This document shows, in pieces, positions 1 to 12,690 of a stretch of DNA of 64,000 nt. The notes under the pieces are model-generated. The model had not been told where the DNA came from. It was given only the letters and a program-made list of their open reading frames with translations, and did not search any database. This DNA is from Pseudoscleropodium purum. Taxonomy: Eukaryota; Streptophyta; Bryopsida; Hypnales; Brachytheciaceae. Position 1 is the stretch's first letter; every line of letters begins with the position of its first letter. The translations under genes and the position numbers were made by a program. The stretch lies in assembly GCA_963969395.1 (NCBI GenBank), contig OZ017796.1, forward strand, positions 48,040,243 to 48,104,242. Reading direction: 5' to 3'.

Positions 1-541
1 CTAATCACTTAGTAAACCGCTAAATGTCCAAGTCTTTGCAAGTGTGTTTTGGCTATCGAAAAAGAGCATGGACTTATAGTTATCCCCAATGAAGCAACTT
101 GTTCTTTTTTCAAAATCTAACAGTATAGATGTTTAACCCCTAAAGTTCTTTTTACTAAAAACACTTCAAAACTGCCATTAGTAGTGCAAATACCAAGTCT
201 TAGAAGAAAAATACTTTTGGGCATATGTAACCGTAGGATCTTGTAATAAATTAGTTGGAAAAGATGTAGAAAAAATTTTAGACAAATCCACCATTTGGAT
301 TGTAAGATATTAAATATTGAGTGTTTTATTTAAAAGGGCTATTCAATTATGTCTATTAATGAACAATTGGTAGGCTAACAAACCTAACTTAGTATGTATT
401 TTAATATTTATTGCAATTGTTTTAAGAATATTATAACATAACACTATTATAATATTCTTATAAATGATATAGTACTAAATCATTTCAAAATCAACAACAT
501 TTGAACACAATCTATCAATCTTGTCTTCCATACTCCTTTAA

Positions 542-580
<39 letters not shown>

Positions 581-2470
581 CATAAAATATATTAGATAAA
601 TCAACATGAATTAATCAATGATTATATATTTCATAAATCTATTCTTCATGAATCAAATAAGAGTGCACATTCAAATATAGATAAAGATGGTTTCTCCATT
701 TGTTCCCAAAAAATAGATAAACAAATAGAGAAAGATATGAAGTGAATGTTACTTGGAGAATTGAAGGGAAAGAAATTGAAGTACTCAATTGCATTTTATT
801 AAATTGGAAAATTGCATGTGGATGGCATGAATTAATCTTCATAGATGCTAAACTCATACGAGTTGCATTTCAACATTTATGATTTATGCAATTGATTGAA
901 TTGAAAGCTCTTGTAATTACATTTTCAAATTTTTGATTCAATCATTTAAATTTGCAAAAGTGATTTATGATAGATTTATAACTTTAAATGTGAAAGCATT
1001 GAATGCCTTTATGCGTTTGTTCATTAATATATTAATTTTAAATAAATAATATATATTTTTTATAACATATGCATAAACCATTGCATTAAAAAAAAAAAAA
1101 ACTAAGAGCCAAGCCAAATAGGTTGGTCAAATGAAGAGAACAAGAGAACAAGAGTCCTACGAGAAAGCAAAGGAAAAAAAGAAAATATCAAAAGAATTCA
1201 AAGGAAGAAGCAAGATGCATTCTTGCAAGACCGTAGAATACATAATGATTTCAAAATCCAAACACAAATATATTTTCTATTTCAATGAGAGTCAAAAATG
1301 AACTACCCTGCTCTCAAAGATTGTACAATGTACGCGTTATACAAAATGAACATATAACAGAAAGAATAGAAAACATCATTTATCATGATTGAAAACTGAA
1401 ATGATTTTTTCTTTCTATATAGAATATTTTATGAAATGTAACAATGTATTTAATTGTCATAGTAATTGGTAGAAATCTTTGTGCAATACATAGAAACATT
1501 TCATTCATATGGAGTTTTTTCATTTATTTAGGATTAAAATAGAAGTATTATACTCTACAAAGTACAAACCAAAAACAATACCATATACCTAAGTTCAAAA
1601 GTTTGCAATTGTTTCGTGAATTCATTTTGAAAACTCAAACGAAGAAATATTTTATAATCAATATCTTGTTCATTTGAATCATTTCAAAATTCGAATTCCG
1701 AATTCAATTCCTATTTATAATAGAAATTATGTTTGTCAATTTTTTAGGTCTTTAAACAATGAACCCTCTTTTTTAAAATTAATATTTAAAAACATATGAA
1801 ATAAGAATGTTGGAATTATCCTTCAAAATAAATATAGCACATGTAATCATGTATAAGTATATAATGTATTCTACTCAATCAACTCAAGTAACGAATTTTT
1901 CTATGTTTTTAAGGAAAAATATAGCCATACATGATTTGAAAGTTAAAACATTGATTCTTTTTCTTTGTTTTCAAATCTAATCAAAATTTCATTAAAAAAT
2001 ATAAAAGATTCAATGTTCATTTGAAGATCGTGATGCACTTTTAATGAGAAATCAAAACCTTTCATTAAATATCATGAGGTTGAAATCCATTAAACTGTTA
2101 TTCTAATTATGTATTGGGGCCTTTTTTTTAAATTTCATTTGCTTACAATGAAAAAGGAATTGATTAATTCTGCAAAACATTTGATTTCCTAATGAACTTT
2201 AAAAAAATCCCCACCATCTTCAGATCTTCTCAAAACCTATTTAGAGGGATAATATTAGTAAATAATCCAAACATATTCAACTTAACCACATTCCCCTCAT
2301 TCGTAAAACAATTTAGAGGAGAAAAGAAAAGGTTTAGGGTAATTAGAGTATAGGGTTTAGGGTTTACATTTAAAAATAAAATAAAATGATAAATCAATTA
2401 CATTGATCCTCATTTAGTAGTGATTATTAGGCTGTTTTTTTTGAAAATGTTACCGCTCTTTTTGAGTAAT
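1..2470. other. AT-rich intergenic DNA
   Basis: No open frame here resembles a known protein and none has a plausible gene context. The stretch is strongly AT-rich with many homopolymer A/T runs. It holds one AT microsatellite and, near 2335-2370, a few telomere-like TTTAGGG units. It is probably decayed transposon DNA, but no boundary can be defined. Confidence 0.7.
544..576. repeat. (AT)n microsatellite
   Basis: An uninterrupted run of alternating A and T of about 33 bases. It is a simple sequence repeat without coding potential. Confidence 0.95.
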
Positions 2471-2479
2471 AATGGCCTC

Positions 2480-5400
2480 ATAGGATGCTCCAATGGATAG
2501 CTGGGCGGATGTCGTCGGCGGTCAGTGTTTAAGTAGGGCGGTTGGCGTGTCCAAAGCGTGGATGGCGTCGGAAGGCAGACAGTGCGGACAGTCCCGTCCG
2601 ACCGCCCCGTCCGCTGCGTCCAACCGCCCGTCCGACCCATCTGGCCTGTCCGCCCGACTGCCCCGTCCGCTTCAGCCCCGTCCGGGTCGTTGTTTGTTTT
2701 TGAATGTAAACTGTAAAAATGAACCTTAATTTTTCTGGAGGGGATTATAAATATTAGAAGAGAAGCTTTTGTATTCACTCTCGAAAAACCGAACGCTAAG
2801 ATTTCCAAGGGCTATGAGCTTCAATTTATTGTGTCTCTTGCTTGGTAATGCATAATTTGGTGGACGGGGGGGCTTTGATTTTCAAAGCTTTGTGTGACTA
2901 ATTTCATTGATATTGTATACATTGTCATGTTGTGGGTTTCAAATTTAAAACATTCTATTGGTTTTCTTTTGAAATTGAAGTAAAACATACACTTGTCAGT
3001 ATGGGGGCCAATTTGACGGGGGATTTTTCTCCTTGGTTTAGTGTGCAAGAGGGTGGTAAAGTAAAATGTAGGCTTTGCAAAGCGAGCATGTCAAGGAAGC
3101 TCAGCCGTATGTTCATCCACTTAGGCTATTCTGGGCCTGGAAGTGTACGTGATAAAGGGGTGAGCCTTTGTCCACGATTATCAATGGCAGTTCGAGATTT
3201 ATTTCGGCATTGCAAAGGAGTTTTTCCAAAATGCGTTATAATGGACAATGTAGATGGCAACCCTGGCCCTTCAGATGTTCAAGGGTTTTCGGCCGGAAAG
3301 GCTGTGTCGCATTCTTACCACGAAGATTCTTGTCCAGCGTCCAAAGAATTGGTATTAATGGTATGTGCCACAACTGAAATGACTTTGAGTACGGAAGCTT
3401 CTAGTGAACGTGAAACCTCGAGGGCATCAAGTTCTAGGCCTCAGAGGCAAGGCAACTTAGTGAATGGGTTTGAAGAAGATCATAGACGCAAATTACATTC
3501 AGTGTAGGCAAATTTTTTTTATTCGGCGAACATACCATTTTCCGTGGCTCGAAATCCAGCTTTTAAAAAAGTAGTGAAGAAAACGGCTGCGTTCGGTAGG
3601 CCATACATTCCTCCCTCATACCACGACCTTCGGTACAAATTGTTGAATGAGGCGAAGACCAACATTCAGACACAGTTGAATGCTCGGACCGAAGATAGCA
3701 TTCGAAAATTTGGAGCAACATTGTCTATTGATGGATGAAGCTCAGTAATTAATCGACCTTTCATCAATGCCATGTTTGTATCATCCGTAGGTGAAGAATT
3801 TCTTGGATCTGTGAATACAAGTGGTTGTGAAAAAAATGCGGAGTACTTGGCAGTTGTGTTGGAAAAGTTCATTGAACAAGTGGGGTCCAAGAACGTCGTG
3901 TTAATAACTACGGATAATGCTCCTATGAATCCGTCCGCATGGGATGTAATATCTGCAAAATATCCTCATATTTTTTATCAAGGGTGCGTGGTACCTACAT
4001 TGAATTTGTTGTTGAAGGATTGGGCTGCACAGAAATGGATTGCTTCCAAATTGAATAAAAGAGTTCTTGTAGCTAAATTTATCAGGAAGAGACATATACC
4101 GCTAGCTCTATTGTGAAAGTATTCGCCAAATCTTGGTCTCTTGTCTCTTGATGCCTAGGGATACAAGGTTTGCCTCTAAATTTATCATGATGGAGCATTT
4201 GACAAAATTGAGAGGAGCATTGGAACAAATGGTGGTAGATCCGCAATGGGTTGAGTATGTACATACTCTCAAGAAGAAACGTAGAGCCAAAGTCCAACCA
4301 AAAGACTTGGCCTTAGCGGTGAAGAAAATTGTTTTTGATGACCATTTTTGGAATCGGTCCATCAATTATGTGGAGATGGTTGAACCAATCATATGTGCAC
4401 TCCGTGATTTGGATTCAAAATCACCATGCATGGGGAAGGTATTGCATATCATGAGGAAGTTAGAGAAGCACGTGAACGAATTACAAAGTTCACCATTTTG
4501 TTTGCTAGAAGAACTTGCAATTCCATTGGTACAGTCTTTTTATGCTTGAAGAAGAATGGTGGACAACGATCTCCAATCAGCCGCAGCTCTTTTGAATCCA
4601 TACCTTCTTCATGACAAAAAGTTAGAGGATGACGTAGATGCAATGTCAGGATGTAAGAAAGTTTTGGAGAGAATATGTAAACCGGATGAATATGCAGCAG
4701 TGGTGAAGGAATTTGTGGCTTTTCAACACAAGGAACCTCCATTCTATAATATGTTGAATCCCGGGAGATCAAATGTTGTCCGCACATGCTTGGTGGGATT
4801 TTGAAGGTGCATGTGGCAAGTTTATAGTTCCATTAGCGAAGAGGATATTGGCTCAATCGGTGTCATCATCTTTATGTGAATGGAATTGGAGCAACTATTC
4901 TTTTGCTCACAACAAATCTCGAAATAAATTGAAGCTGGAGAGAGTAGCAGATTTGGTGTACGTGTATGCCAATTCCAAAGTATTAAACGCATCAAAAGAA
5001 AAAGATGTGAAAAAAATGGTATAATGATAATGTGGATCCGATGGAATCAGAGGATTCAAATAGGCCGACGTTAGAAGACGATGATGACGATGATGACGAG
5101 GATTTGGAAAGGGCCCTTTCAGTTGTAGATGGCGGGAATGACTTCAATCGTGCGACAGTGTGGGGAGATGAAGACGTTATGGAAGACTTTCTCAATTTGG
5201 TGAATGATACGCATGATTATCATCTAAACTACAAGGATGTCGTTCCCGACAATGCAAACGATGCATATACCTTTTATGAAGACGAGGATAATGTAGGGGT
5301 ACAGGAGAATCTACCTTCTTTAACTACATATTGCAATGAAATGGGATTCTTGAATAGCGAAAACATTCTATCGGAAAAGGCAAACGCTATTGCCAAAGAG

Positions 5401-6828
5401 GTGAAAATCAATGAGAATGCTATTGGTGATGATGGGAGAAATAAAAAAGTTCTAATTTCTCAATCTCCATCTATAGCATTAAATGTAATGCAAGGAAACG
5501 ACAGAAGAGAAGATGCGGTCATGGAGGTGGACGTTCCAAAAGATGTGGGCAACAATAGTGGTGATGAAGGGGAACCAAATATTGTGGTACAGAAAAATAA
5601 TGATTCACTTGGGATGGCAGTCACAAATTTGGCAATTGTAAAGAGTGATAAAGGAAAAGAGCCAATGAAATCAATTTTTGAAGTACCGAGATCTAGTGCT
5701 TTTTGACCAATACCATTGAAGTCTGTTAGCACACGATTAGATGATTCTTAGAGCTTTGGATATGGAAAACGCCTAATGAACATTTCCAAAGAAATTTCTA
5801 CAGGCGATAATCTACGGAAAGTAGCGTCATCACCTACAAGCCTAAGTGATATGGATAGTGATCGGATGCCATTGGCATCTTTGCGTGCTCGCATTTTAGG
5901 AAAAGGAATGGCGCAAGAACCCATCAAATCAACAAACGGCACTCTATTACTTCAAAAGAAAGCCAAAGTAGAGATAACCGTTCATGGACATGCCGACCCT
6001 ACATCGAGATTGATGGTTCAAGAATCGAATAAGGTGAAAGCGAAAAGAGAAATGCAACCTTTTGCTACCTCTCCAGTGAAGAATAGGACCCCTCTTGATG
6101 AAAATGTTGCTACTTTGTCAAATAGAAAGAAAAGAAAGGTTCCTATTCAAAAAGCCTTTAATCGTTCTGTCAAAGTAAAAAAAAAAAAATTAAATTCGAA
6201 AGAAGGGAGTAAACCTACTTTGAGAGAAGACTTGAAGGAGATAACGATACTTGATTCCAACAATGAAGATGACTCCGATAATGAAGATTTTGAACAGAGA
6301 GCTGTAGGAGAGAGTAGTGGGGCTGAGGTTAAAGGAAATGTAGATTAACGTCCATAGGAATTGTGGAGATGTGAATTTAGATGTTTGATTGTTTAGTTGC
6401 TTATGATATATGGAGCTCATGTTGACAAATGACAATGGTTTCTTCAATCATTTTATTATAAAATTGTTTGTTTATTGATGATATACATCTTGCTTGATTT
6501 TAAAGTGATTTTGTTTCTAAATCAAAATGAAATTCAACAAAAGAAATTAAAAATATATTTCATATTTTAGCTTTTACATAAATAGTGATATACAACTCTA
6601 TTGAATCGCAATTGCAATATAAGAAAAATGAAAATCCAAATGACTTCACTCTCAATCTCTCATTGGTGAAAACAATCAAAACAAAAAACTCAAAACGGGT
6701 TTTCTAAGCCGCCCCACCCATCCGCCTTCCGACTGCGGGAGGGACACTGCGTCCTCTGGCGTCCATATGTCCGCACGTCCGGTTTACGGACGCTATTTTG
6801 GGGCGGACGTAGAAATTCGTCAACCCTG
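2480..6828 (+). mobile_element. decayed hAT-superfamily DNA transposon
   Basis: The body holds a hAT transposase relic on the + strand. Both flanks (about 2500-2690 and 6710-6810) are GC-rich and packed with GTCCG/CGGAC words, unlike the AT-rich surroundings; subterminal motif clusters of this kind are known for hAT elements, where they act as transposase binding sites. The right end reads, on the complementary strand, CAGGGTTGACG at 6828, a typical hAT terminus, and is followed by GTGAGTTA, which could be one copy of the 8-bp target duplication. I could not identify a matching left terminus. TTGAGTAA near 2461 resembles the right flank at 6 of 8 positions, but the sequence next to it is not a good inverted repeat. 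The left limit is therefore approximate. Confidence 0.7.
2932..6348 (+). pseudogene. hAT transposase relic with long acidic C-terminal extension
   Basis: Read in segments, the translation follows the plant hAT order. A BED-like zinc finger lies at about 3040-3200 (CRLC pair, later His and Cys). A DUF659-like RNase-H-fold part lies at about 3500-4050; it contains NIPFSVARNPAF, an ATLSIDG motif that runs into a stop where Trp is expected, and TTDNA with the catalytic-type Asp. The hAT dimerisation region lies at about 4775-5010 (WWDFEG, LAKRILAQSVSSS, CEWNWSNYSFAHNKSRNKL). In-frame stops occur at 3505 (TAG), 3736 (TGA) and 4547 (TGA), and frame changes near 4105, 4785 and 5010, so it cannot make a transposase. 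From 5030 an additional ~430 codons follow, with one further broken patch near 5704-5760. They carry a run of Asp (5077-5103) and basic NLS-like patches (RKKRKV and KVKKKK near 6125-6190). Such a tail is not part of the usual hAT plan. Confidence 0.85.
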
Positions 6829-6989
6829 GTGAGTTAGCGTCCTTGATAAGGAGAGAATGGAAAGGTCGGTGCTGTTTGGAGCAGATTAGGTTGTTAGGTG
6901 TCAATGATGCATGGCAGTGGCTGGCAATCCGTCTACACAAAAGTTTGTAGTGGTAGCCCAAATGGTCTACCTGGTCTGCCTGGTCATTC
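6829..6989. other. junction between hAT element and family A' relic
   Basis: Short transition after the hAT terminus. It may be the 5' part of the coding relic that follows, but no alignable residues are visible here. Confidence 0.4.
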
Positions 6990-8890
6990 TTTTCGATTTA
7001 GCCCACTAAACATAGCTAGAAGAGGACTTCATGTGTATTGGGTGTATTAGATTGTTAAATAGGTTGTGGAGTATGAAGAACAAGGAGATGGTCGAAGAAC
7101 TCATTTACGAAGTTCCAAACCAATACGAGTTGATGGAGAGGAGTCAACCCATAGCTTAGACGGAAGACATTTGAACAAATGCATATTCGTTCAAAAAGAG
7201 TGAACTCGGATTAGCCGAAAGGACGGATAAGTACGTAACCGGAAAGTTCCGGAATTTGGCTCACGTAAAGGAAGATTTTGCCATCATTGATTGCAAGAAC
7301 GAAAGGTATAGACAAGTACTAAAATTCTTCATTCCAATCTTGTATCCAGAATAGCCTACTCGAGTTACTGTCATGGTGGCTAACACCATTTTCGGGGCCT
7401 TAGAGGATCGGATTGTTCACTAGGTGAAAGTGATTCAAGGCGTAGTGGACAAACTAGTTGATAACATAGCTAGGGCAAAACACAGCCCTATCACCCCATA
7501 TATGTTCCACCTCTATCATCACATTATCACAAGGAGGTCTTGAGTGCTCAGGAAACGATTCAATACAACACTGCAGTCGAGATCCTAAAGTACGACCTGA
7601 TGAAGGACTTGGAGAAGGAGGAAAAGGAATCTAAAGAAGAAGACAACCGAAAGAAGAAGAAGCAGTCGACCAAAAACTTAGGAAGTCCACGGATCTGGCA
7701 GCATGAGGGAAAGCGCCAACGCCGGATAGAGGAAAGCTGAGTCTAGATCTGAAACATGATGAAGACCTAGATTTTTTTGAAGCTAGAATCCAATGGATGT
7801 AGTCAACCAAACAGATGTATGGTGACATGGAGGATCACATACTTCTCATCTTGGGCAAACTCAAGGTGGAGTCGAACAAGATTTTGGAAGAGATCTGGAT
7901 ACAATTGGATTTGGAAGAGTTCCAATAGAAGGAGAAACAAATTCGGAAGTTGTAAGAGGAAAGAGATAGCTTCAAGTTCCAATTGGAGTGGACAAAAGAG
8001 AAATTGAATGCAGCAAGACAAAAAGAGACAGAGGCTCTTTGACTCATCCACAACCTCAAAGAACCAATCATGGTTCTACAACATACGGTGATTAGAGCTA
8101 ACCTCTACACCGCTTGGTTGGAAAAAGAAGGGTATATGACCGGATCAAGAATGGTTAAGATCCTGGTTGATTTTGAAGCTCGAATGGGAGTTGTTTTGAG
8201 GGACATGCACAAGTTACTAGGGTACTTGGATTTGGAATGAGCCAAAGATTTAGAAGGGTTTCTGGAAGTCCCTAGAAGCATATTCTGGGATATTTCAATT
8301 CGACAAATTCTAGTCCCAAAAACTTCTAGTAGTCCGATTTAGCCACAATCGGAAGGGCTGAAGTCTATTCTTACTCTAACTATCGATCCATCAATTAGTC
8401 AAGCGCAGACTCCAACAGAACAAGCAGTTCTTGAGCCAGAAAAGGAACCAAATAGAAAATTTGTTCTGGTAAAACAAGGAGTTTCCATCCCAATTCTTCC
8501 ACCACCTAGGAGAATCACAACTAGAAAGATCATGGCACCCAAATTGATTGTTCGTAGCAATTTAGACGTACAAATTGGAGCAATGACAAATCTGGCCTGA
8601 TCTCATCTAGAAGACTTTTCACACATGCAACATTCGACACCAAAGCGAGATTGCATGAAGATTGAGCTAAGTGATTCACCACAAGCCAAAAATTTGGAGA
8701 TTCAAGAGATTGAGGAGTTGGAAGAGGAGGTGTTAAAGTCCGGATCCAAGAAAGAAAGGGAATCCGAAGACTCTCTTCCAAAAATTCAACGGAAACCTCA
8801 GATCTAGTTGACAACGAAGAATACACTAGTGAAGGCTTCGATGAAGACTTCGGTAGTCAAAACAAGAGCAGCACAAAGGAAGTACAGCAA
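6990..8890 (+). pseudogene. family A' coiled-coil element protein, decayed
   Basis: From 7088 one frame reads MVEELIYEVPNQYELMERSQP and later RYRQVLKFFIPILYPE, TRVTVMVANTIFGAL and TPYMFHLY. These match, in the same order and spacing, MVKELLGKLSNQF, RHCRLLQFLVPVLHPE, TRVTITLGNTIFGAL and CPYLFHLY of the family A protein described at 41.4, 52.9, 57.2 and 61.1 kb. In-frame stops fall where the A protein has Trp (after PIA, before the TNAYSF segment, and at the VDW position) and at a Lys codon. A frame change near 7535 leads into a Lys/Glu-rich coiled-coil-like stretch to 7740, then further broken frames to an acidic segment at 8690-8805. No enzyme motif is visible. It is an older, strongly diverged copy or sister family; its function is unknown. 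Confidence 0.75.
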
Positions 8891-9960
8891 GGTAAATAGA
8901 TAGTTGGTAGTTAGTTAGGATTTTCATTCCAAAATGGGTTTCTCAAGTGTGGGCCCAGGTTTTAGATTTTTAGAGATAGTTGGGCTATGAACTTTCCGAA
9001 TATCCCAATGTTCATTGTTTGGTTATCCTGATTTCTAGAGTGCCTTTTTGGCTTTTTAGGCATTGACTTTGGTTTTGGTTTTGGTTTTTAAGGGCGAGCA
9101 AGTTTGTTGCCCTCTCATTCCATCTTAGAGCATTTTCCATTGTATTTTATTCCTTTCTTTAATCTAAGCCACTAGTTGGATATTTATGTTTCAACATCTA
9201 TATATGAATTATGTTGGCTTGTTTGTTGGAGGGTTGAGATGTGAGAAGAACATATGAGAAGGAATCTGGATTTTGGATAATTGGATCGAATTAAAGGAGT
9301 ATTATTGTATTGGTGTTAGATTTTTTACAAAGGAGCTATACGTGGTGCCTTTGAACTACCGGATCAGTAATCCGATTATACTAAAGAGGTTTGAATGTAG
9401 ATCCAAAATTGGAAACAATTGCATGCCAAAATTAGCGACCGCCAACGGAAACTCCCTCTCACCAGAAGGTTTGCTAACCTTAGAATCCATCTTACATCTA
9501 GAAAGACTACCCCCTTGTCAGTTCCGAATGATTGAGATTTTTCATTATAGTAAGGAGGAGTGAATACAATCTTGAATAACCTGCATTTGGATTAGCCATC
9601 CGAAACATTGTGAGGATCCGGATCTTCTTTTTGTACTACAATACCTTAATTACTTGGATGTTTATTTATTTTTGTCAATTTATTAAGTGTGAGAACTAGA
9701 ATGGTGAAGTCTCTAACCCTCAAAAGATCAACAGTGGACCCCCTAATGGTTAAACAGAGGAATTGAAAACTAGTACTTTGAAGAGTTGTAACCGGAAACC
9801 AAGTGGTACTAGATGCAAATTGGAATCCAAATAGTAGTTGGATCCAGAAAAGAGAGGAAGAGAGTAGTCGGAAGAGGAGAAAGAGATCATCCGGATAATG
9901 AGGTTTGGGAGAACATTTGGAATTTTCTAGGATGATAATCTATATTATCTTACCACATTT
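8891..9960 (+). other. probable 3' non-coding part of the family A' element
   Basis: No supported gene. The stretch repeatedly shows CCGGA/TCCGG words (for example near 9357, 9610, 9788 and 9888), the same word that pervades family A, which suggests it belongs to the same element. Terminal sequences were not found. Confidence 0.45.
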
Positions 9961-11800
9961 TTGTGTGTAAAGATACTTACGCCTAGATTGCACATACGAC
10001 ATGAACCAACATTCTAACTTTTGGAGATTAACTCCAAATGCCAAACGGATTGCATCGTTGATTCCAAAATACCATTTTTAGTCGCGATTCGCGAAGCTTC
10101 TTATCCCATGTACCAAGACCAAAAATCCAACCGAAGCTAGCATGGATTAAAAATCAAGTTGGAATAAATTTTCAAATCTTGGTGGTTCCCTATTTTGAAA
10201 AAAGTCACCAGCATGTGGTCTTTGGTAGATGCAAGGGAGTAAAAAAAGACTTCCTGTTGACTTCAATCCATAGTTGTGTACTCTCGGAGCACCAGTCAAT
10301 GTTGTGATGTATCACTACGTGATTAAATCCCGAGGAATTGGACCTCCATTGGAATCCTGCCACTATCAGAATGCTGCAAAATTTGGTGGAACACATTATT
10401 AGCATAAGACAAGCTAATCTAATTTTTAGTGAGGTTTTACTGCAACTTGGGTAATTTCCATGAAATTCTCATTGGAGGTTAGAATGATTGACCACCCGGA
10501 TGAAAGTCTTTTGTAAGTCAAAAGTTGTCAAGAATTTCCATGAGACCTCTTAGAGAGTCTCATGGGAGGCATGGAGGTCCTCTTTGTCCCTAGCACATTT
10601 AGTCAGTGGAATCCAAAATGGTATCTCGTAGCATTTGTTGATGGTGTAGGAATCTTTTGCAGATGAAGGAATCTTAGAAAGTCAACTCCACCGTTGAACT
10701 CCTAGCATGGGATTTACCTTAGAACACCATCCTTAGGCAATAGATTCCTCCATGATACCATTCTTCAGTTGTGGCACCTATATACTAACAATCGGAAGTT
10801 CTTGGGAATTCATCGATCTAATGGGAAGTTTGATACCTAGCTCTAAGGCCCAACCTATTAGCCTCACTATGGATCCCTCGGACTGACTTAGCTATGAATT
10901 ACCACATTCATAGTTGAAATTAGCCCTTAAAGAATGTGTGACTCAAACTTGCAAAACCAACTATCTTGTGATTCTATCACTATTCCCAGGCTAGTTTTGG
11001 GGGAGTTCTACATATACAATCAAATCTAGACCAAATACTATATTGGGTATGTTACAACCCTATTTCCGTTCTACACTCTTTTTATGGTTTTTTGTATACT
11101 TTTATCTATTCTAATATGCAGTTTAAAACAAAAGAAAATCTATGAGTCCTAAGTGACGAATTGGGAGCTCACACAATGCCGCTAGTCTAGAATTCTTAGG
11201 CTTTGATTATACTTGTGTTGATTGAGTCATACTAATCATTTTCAAAGTTCTAGTGACTTGTGTGGGATTCACAATCCAAAGTTGTAGAAAATCTCCCATT
11301 TAGCTTGGGAATAAGGGGTCCAAGTATTGTGTTGAATTTCATTGCAATTGAGAGACTTGGGTAGGAACTAAGCTCAAAAAATTGTGTGTTCTTACTAACT
11401 TAGAAGACCTTTACTCAAAATTTGAGGGTTGACGACCCCCTTACAACAAAGCTTTCTTCATCCACTAAATTTTTGTTGAGTATTCTATTTCAATTTTAGA
11501 CAAAAATTTAAGACTAAGTTTGCCTTAAAATTCCAATTTAATATTAATTAAAGGATCCCCCCAAAAGATCCAAATAGGTAAGCAACGGCAAAATTTGTTT
11601 GTGTATAAAAAACTAGTTGGAAGTCCCATCCAAAAGACCAACCACCCCAGCTTTGTCCACAAATTGGGAATTGACCAATTGGCCGAAGGTAATCAGTACT
11701 CAATTGACTAGTTGGTATCACATCTAGAGAAGATGCCTAATCTAGGCGTCCATATTTTATTTAATTTTTTATAATATTTCTTTTTTTTCCAATAAAAGAA
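9961..11800. other. intergenic, no recognisable gene
   Basis: Moderately AT-rich sequence. Short open frames here show no recognisable domain. A small stem-loop-like palindrome (AGACCTCTTAGAGAGTCTC region, about 10544-10562) is visible. Probably old transposon sequence. Confidence 0.5.
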
Positions 11801-11804
11801 CTAA

Positions 11805-12690
11805 GGTCCAAATCATATACTGATTTGCTAAAAGTTCCTTTGAGAGAGGTCCAATAAGGGTCTAAAATCCAAACACATACTGATTGCTAAAAAATTCCTT
11901 GTAAGAGGGTCTAAAAGGATCTGAGGTCCAAACAACATACTAATTTGATCTTGAGAGAGGCCCAACAAAGACTGAGGTCCAAATCTCATACTAATTGCTA
12001 AAAAATTCAATTTAGAGGGTCTAAAAGGAATCTGAGGTCCAAAACAACATACTAATTTGATTTGAAAGAGGTCTAGTAAGGATCTAAAGTCCAAATATAT
12101 ATTAATTCCAAAAAATTTCCTTTTGAAAAGGATCTAATGAGGGTCTGAGGTCCAAATCAATATACTAATTTGATTTGAAAGAGGTCCAATAAGGGTTTGA
12201 AGTCCTAACACATATTGATTGCTAAAAATTCCTTTTAAGAAGGTTCAAAAGGGTCTAAGGTCCAAATAACATACTAATTTGATTTTGAGAGAGGTCCAGA
12301 AAACACTAAGGTCCAAATCTCACATTGATTGCTACAAAATTCCATTTAGAAAGGTCCAATAAAGGTCTGAGGTCAAATCATACACTAATTTGCTAAAGAT
12401 TCTTTTTAAGAAGGATCCAATAGGGTTTGAGGTCCTAAATACATATTGATTTGCTAAAAATTCCTTTCAAAGAGAGGTCTAGCAAGGATTGAGGTCCAAA
12501 TCACATATTGATTGCTAAAAGATTTTATTTAAAGAGAGCCAAGAAGAAATTGAGGTCTAAACACATATTAGTTGCTAAAAAAAATTCCAATTAGAGAGGG
12601 TCTAGTAGGAACGAGGGTCCAAACCCAAACTAATTTGATCTAAAGAGGGTCCAACAAGAGATCCAAAACATATTTCTTATGAAAAACTCA
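11805..12690. repeat. degenerate ~60-bp minisatellite
   Basis: About fourteen imperfect tandem copies of a unit of roughly 60 bases. Each contains AGGTCCAAAT, CATACTAATTTGCT, AAAAATTCC and AGAGAGGTCCAA segments in the same order. Copies differ by substitutions and small indels, so the array is old. It follows no codon pattern. Confidence 0.85.

Noticed and set aside
2493..2729. 78-codon open frame on the + strand (and 132 codons on the - strand) at the hAT left side
   Set aside because: They arise from the GC-rich GTCCG repeats of the element's subterminal region, with no protein-like pattern.
11805..12690. CRISPR-like array of repeats and spacers
   Set aside because: Units are contiguous and degenerate with no unique spacers, and the sequence is from a plant nuclear genome.
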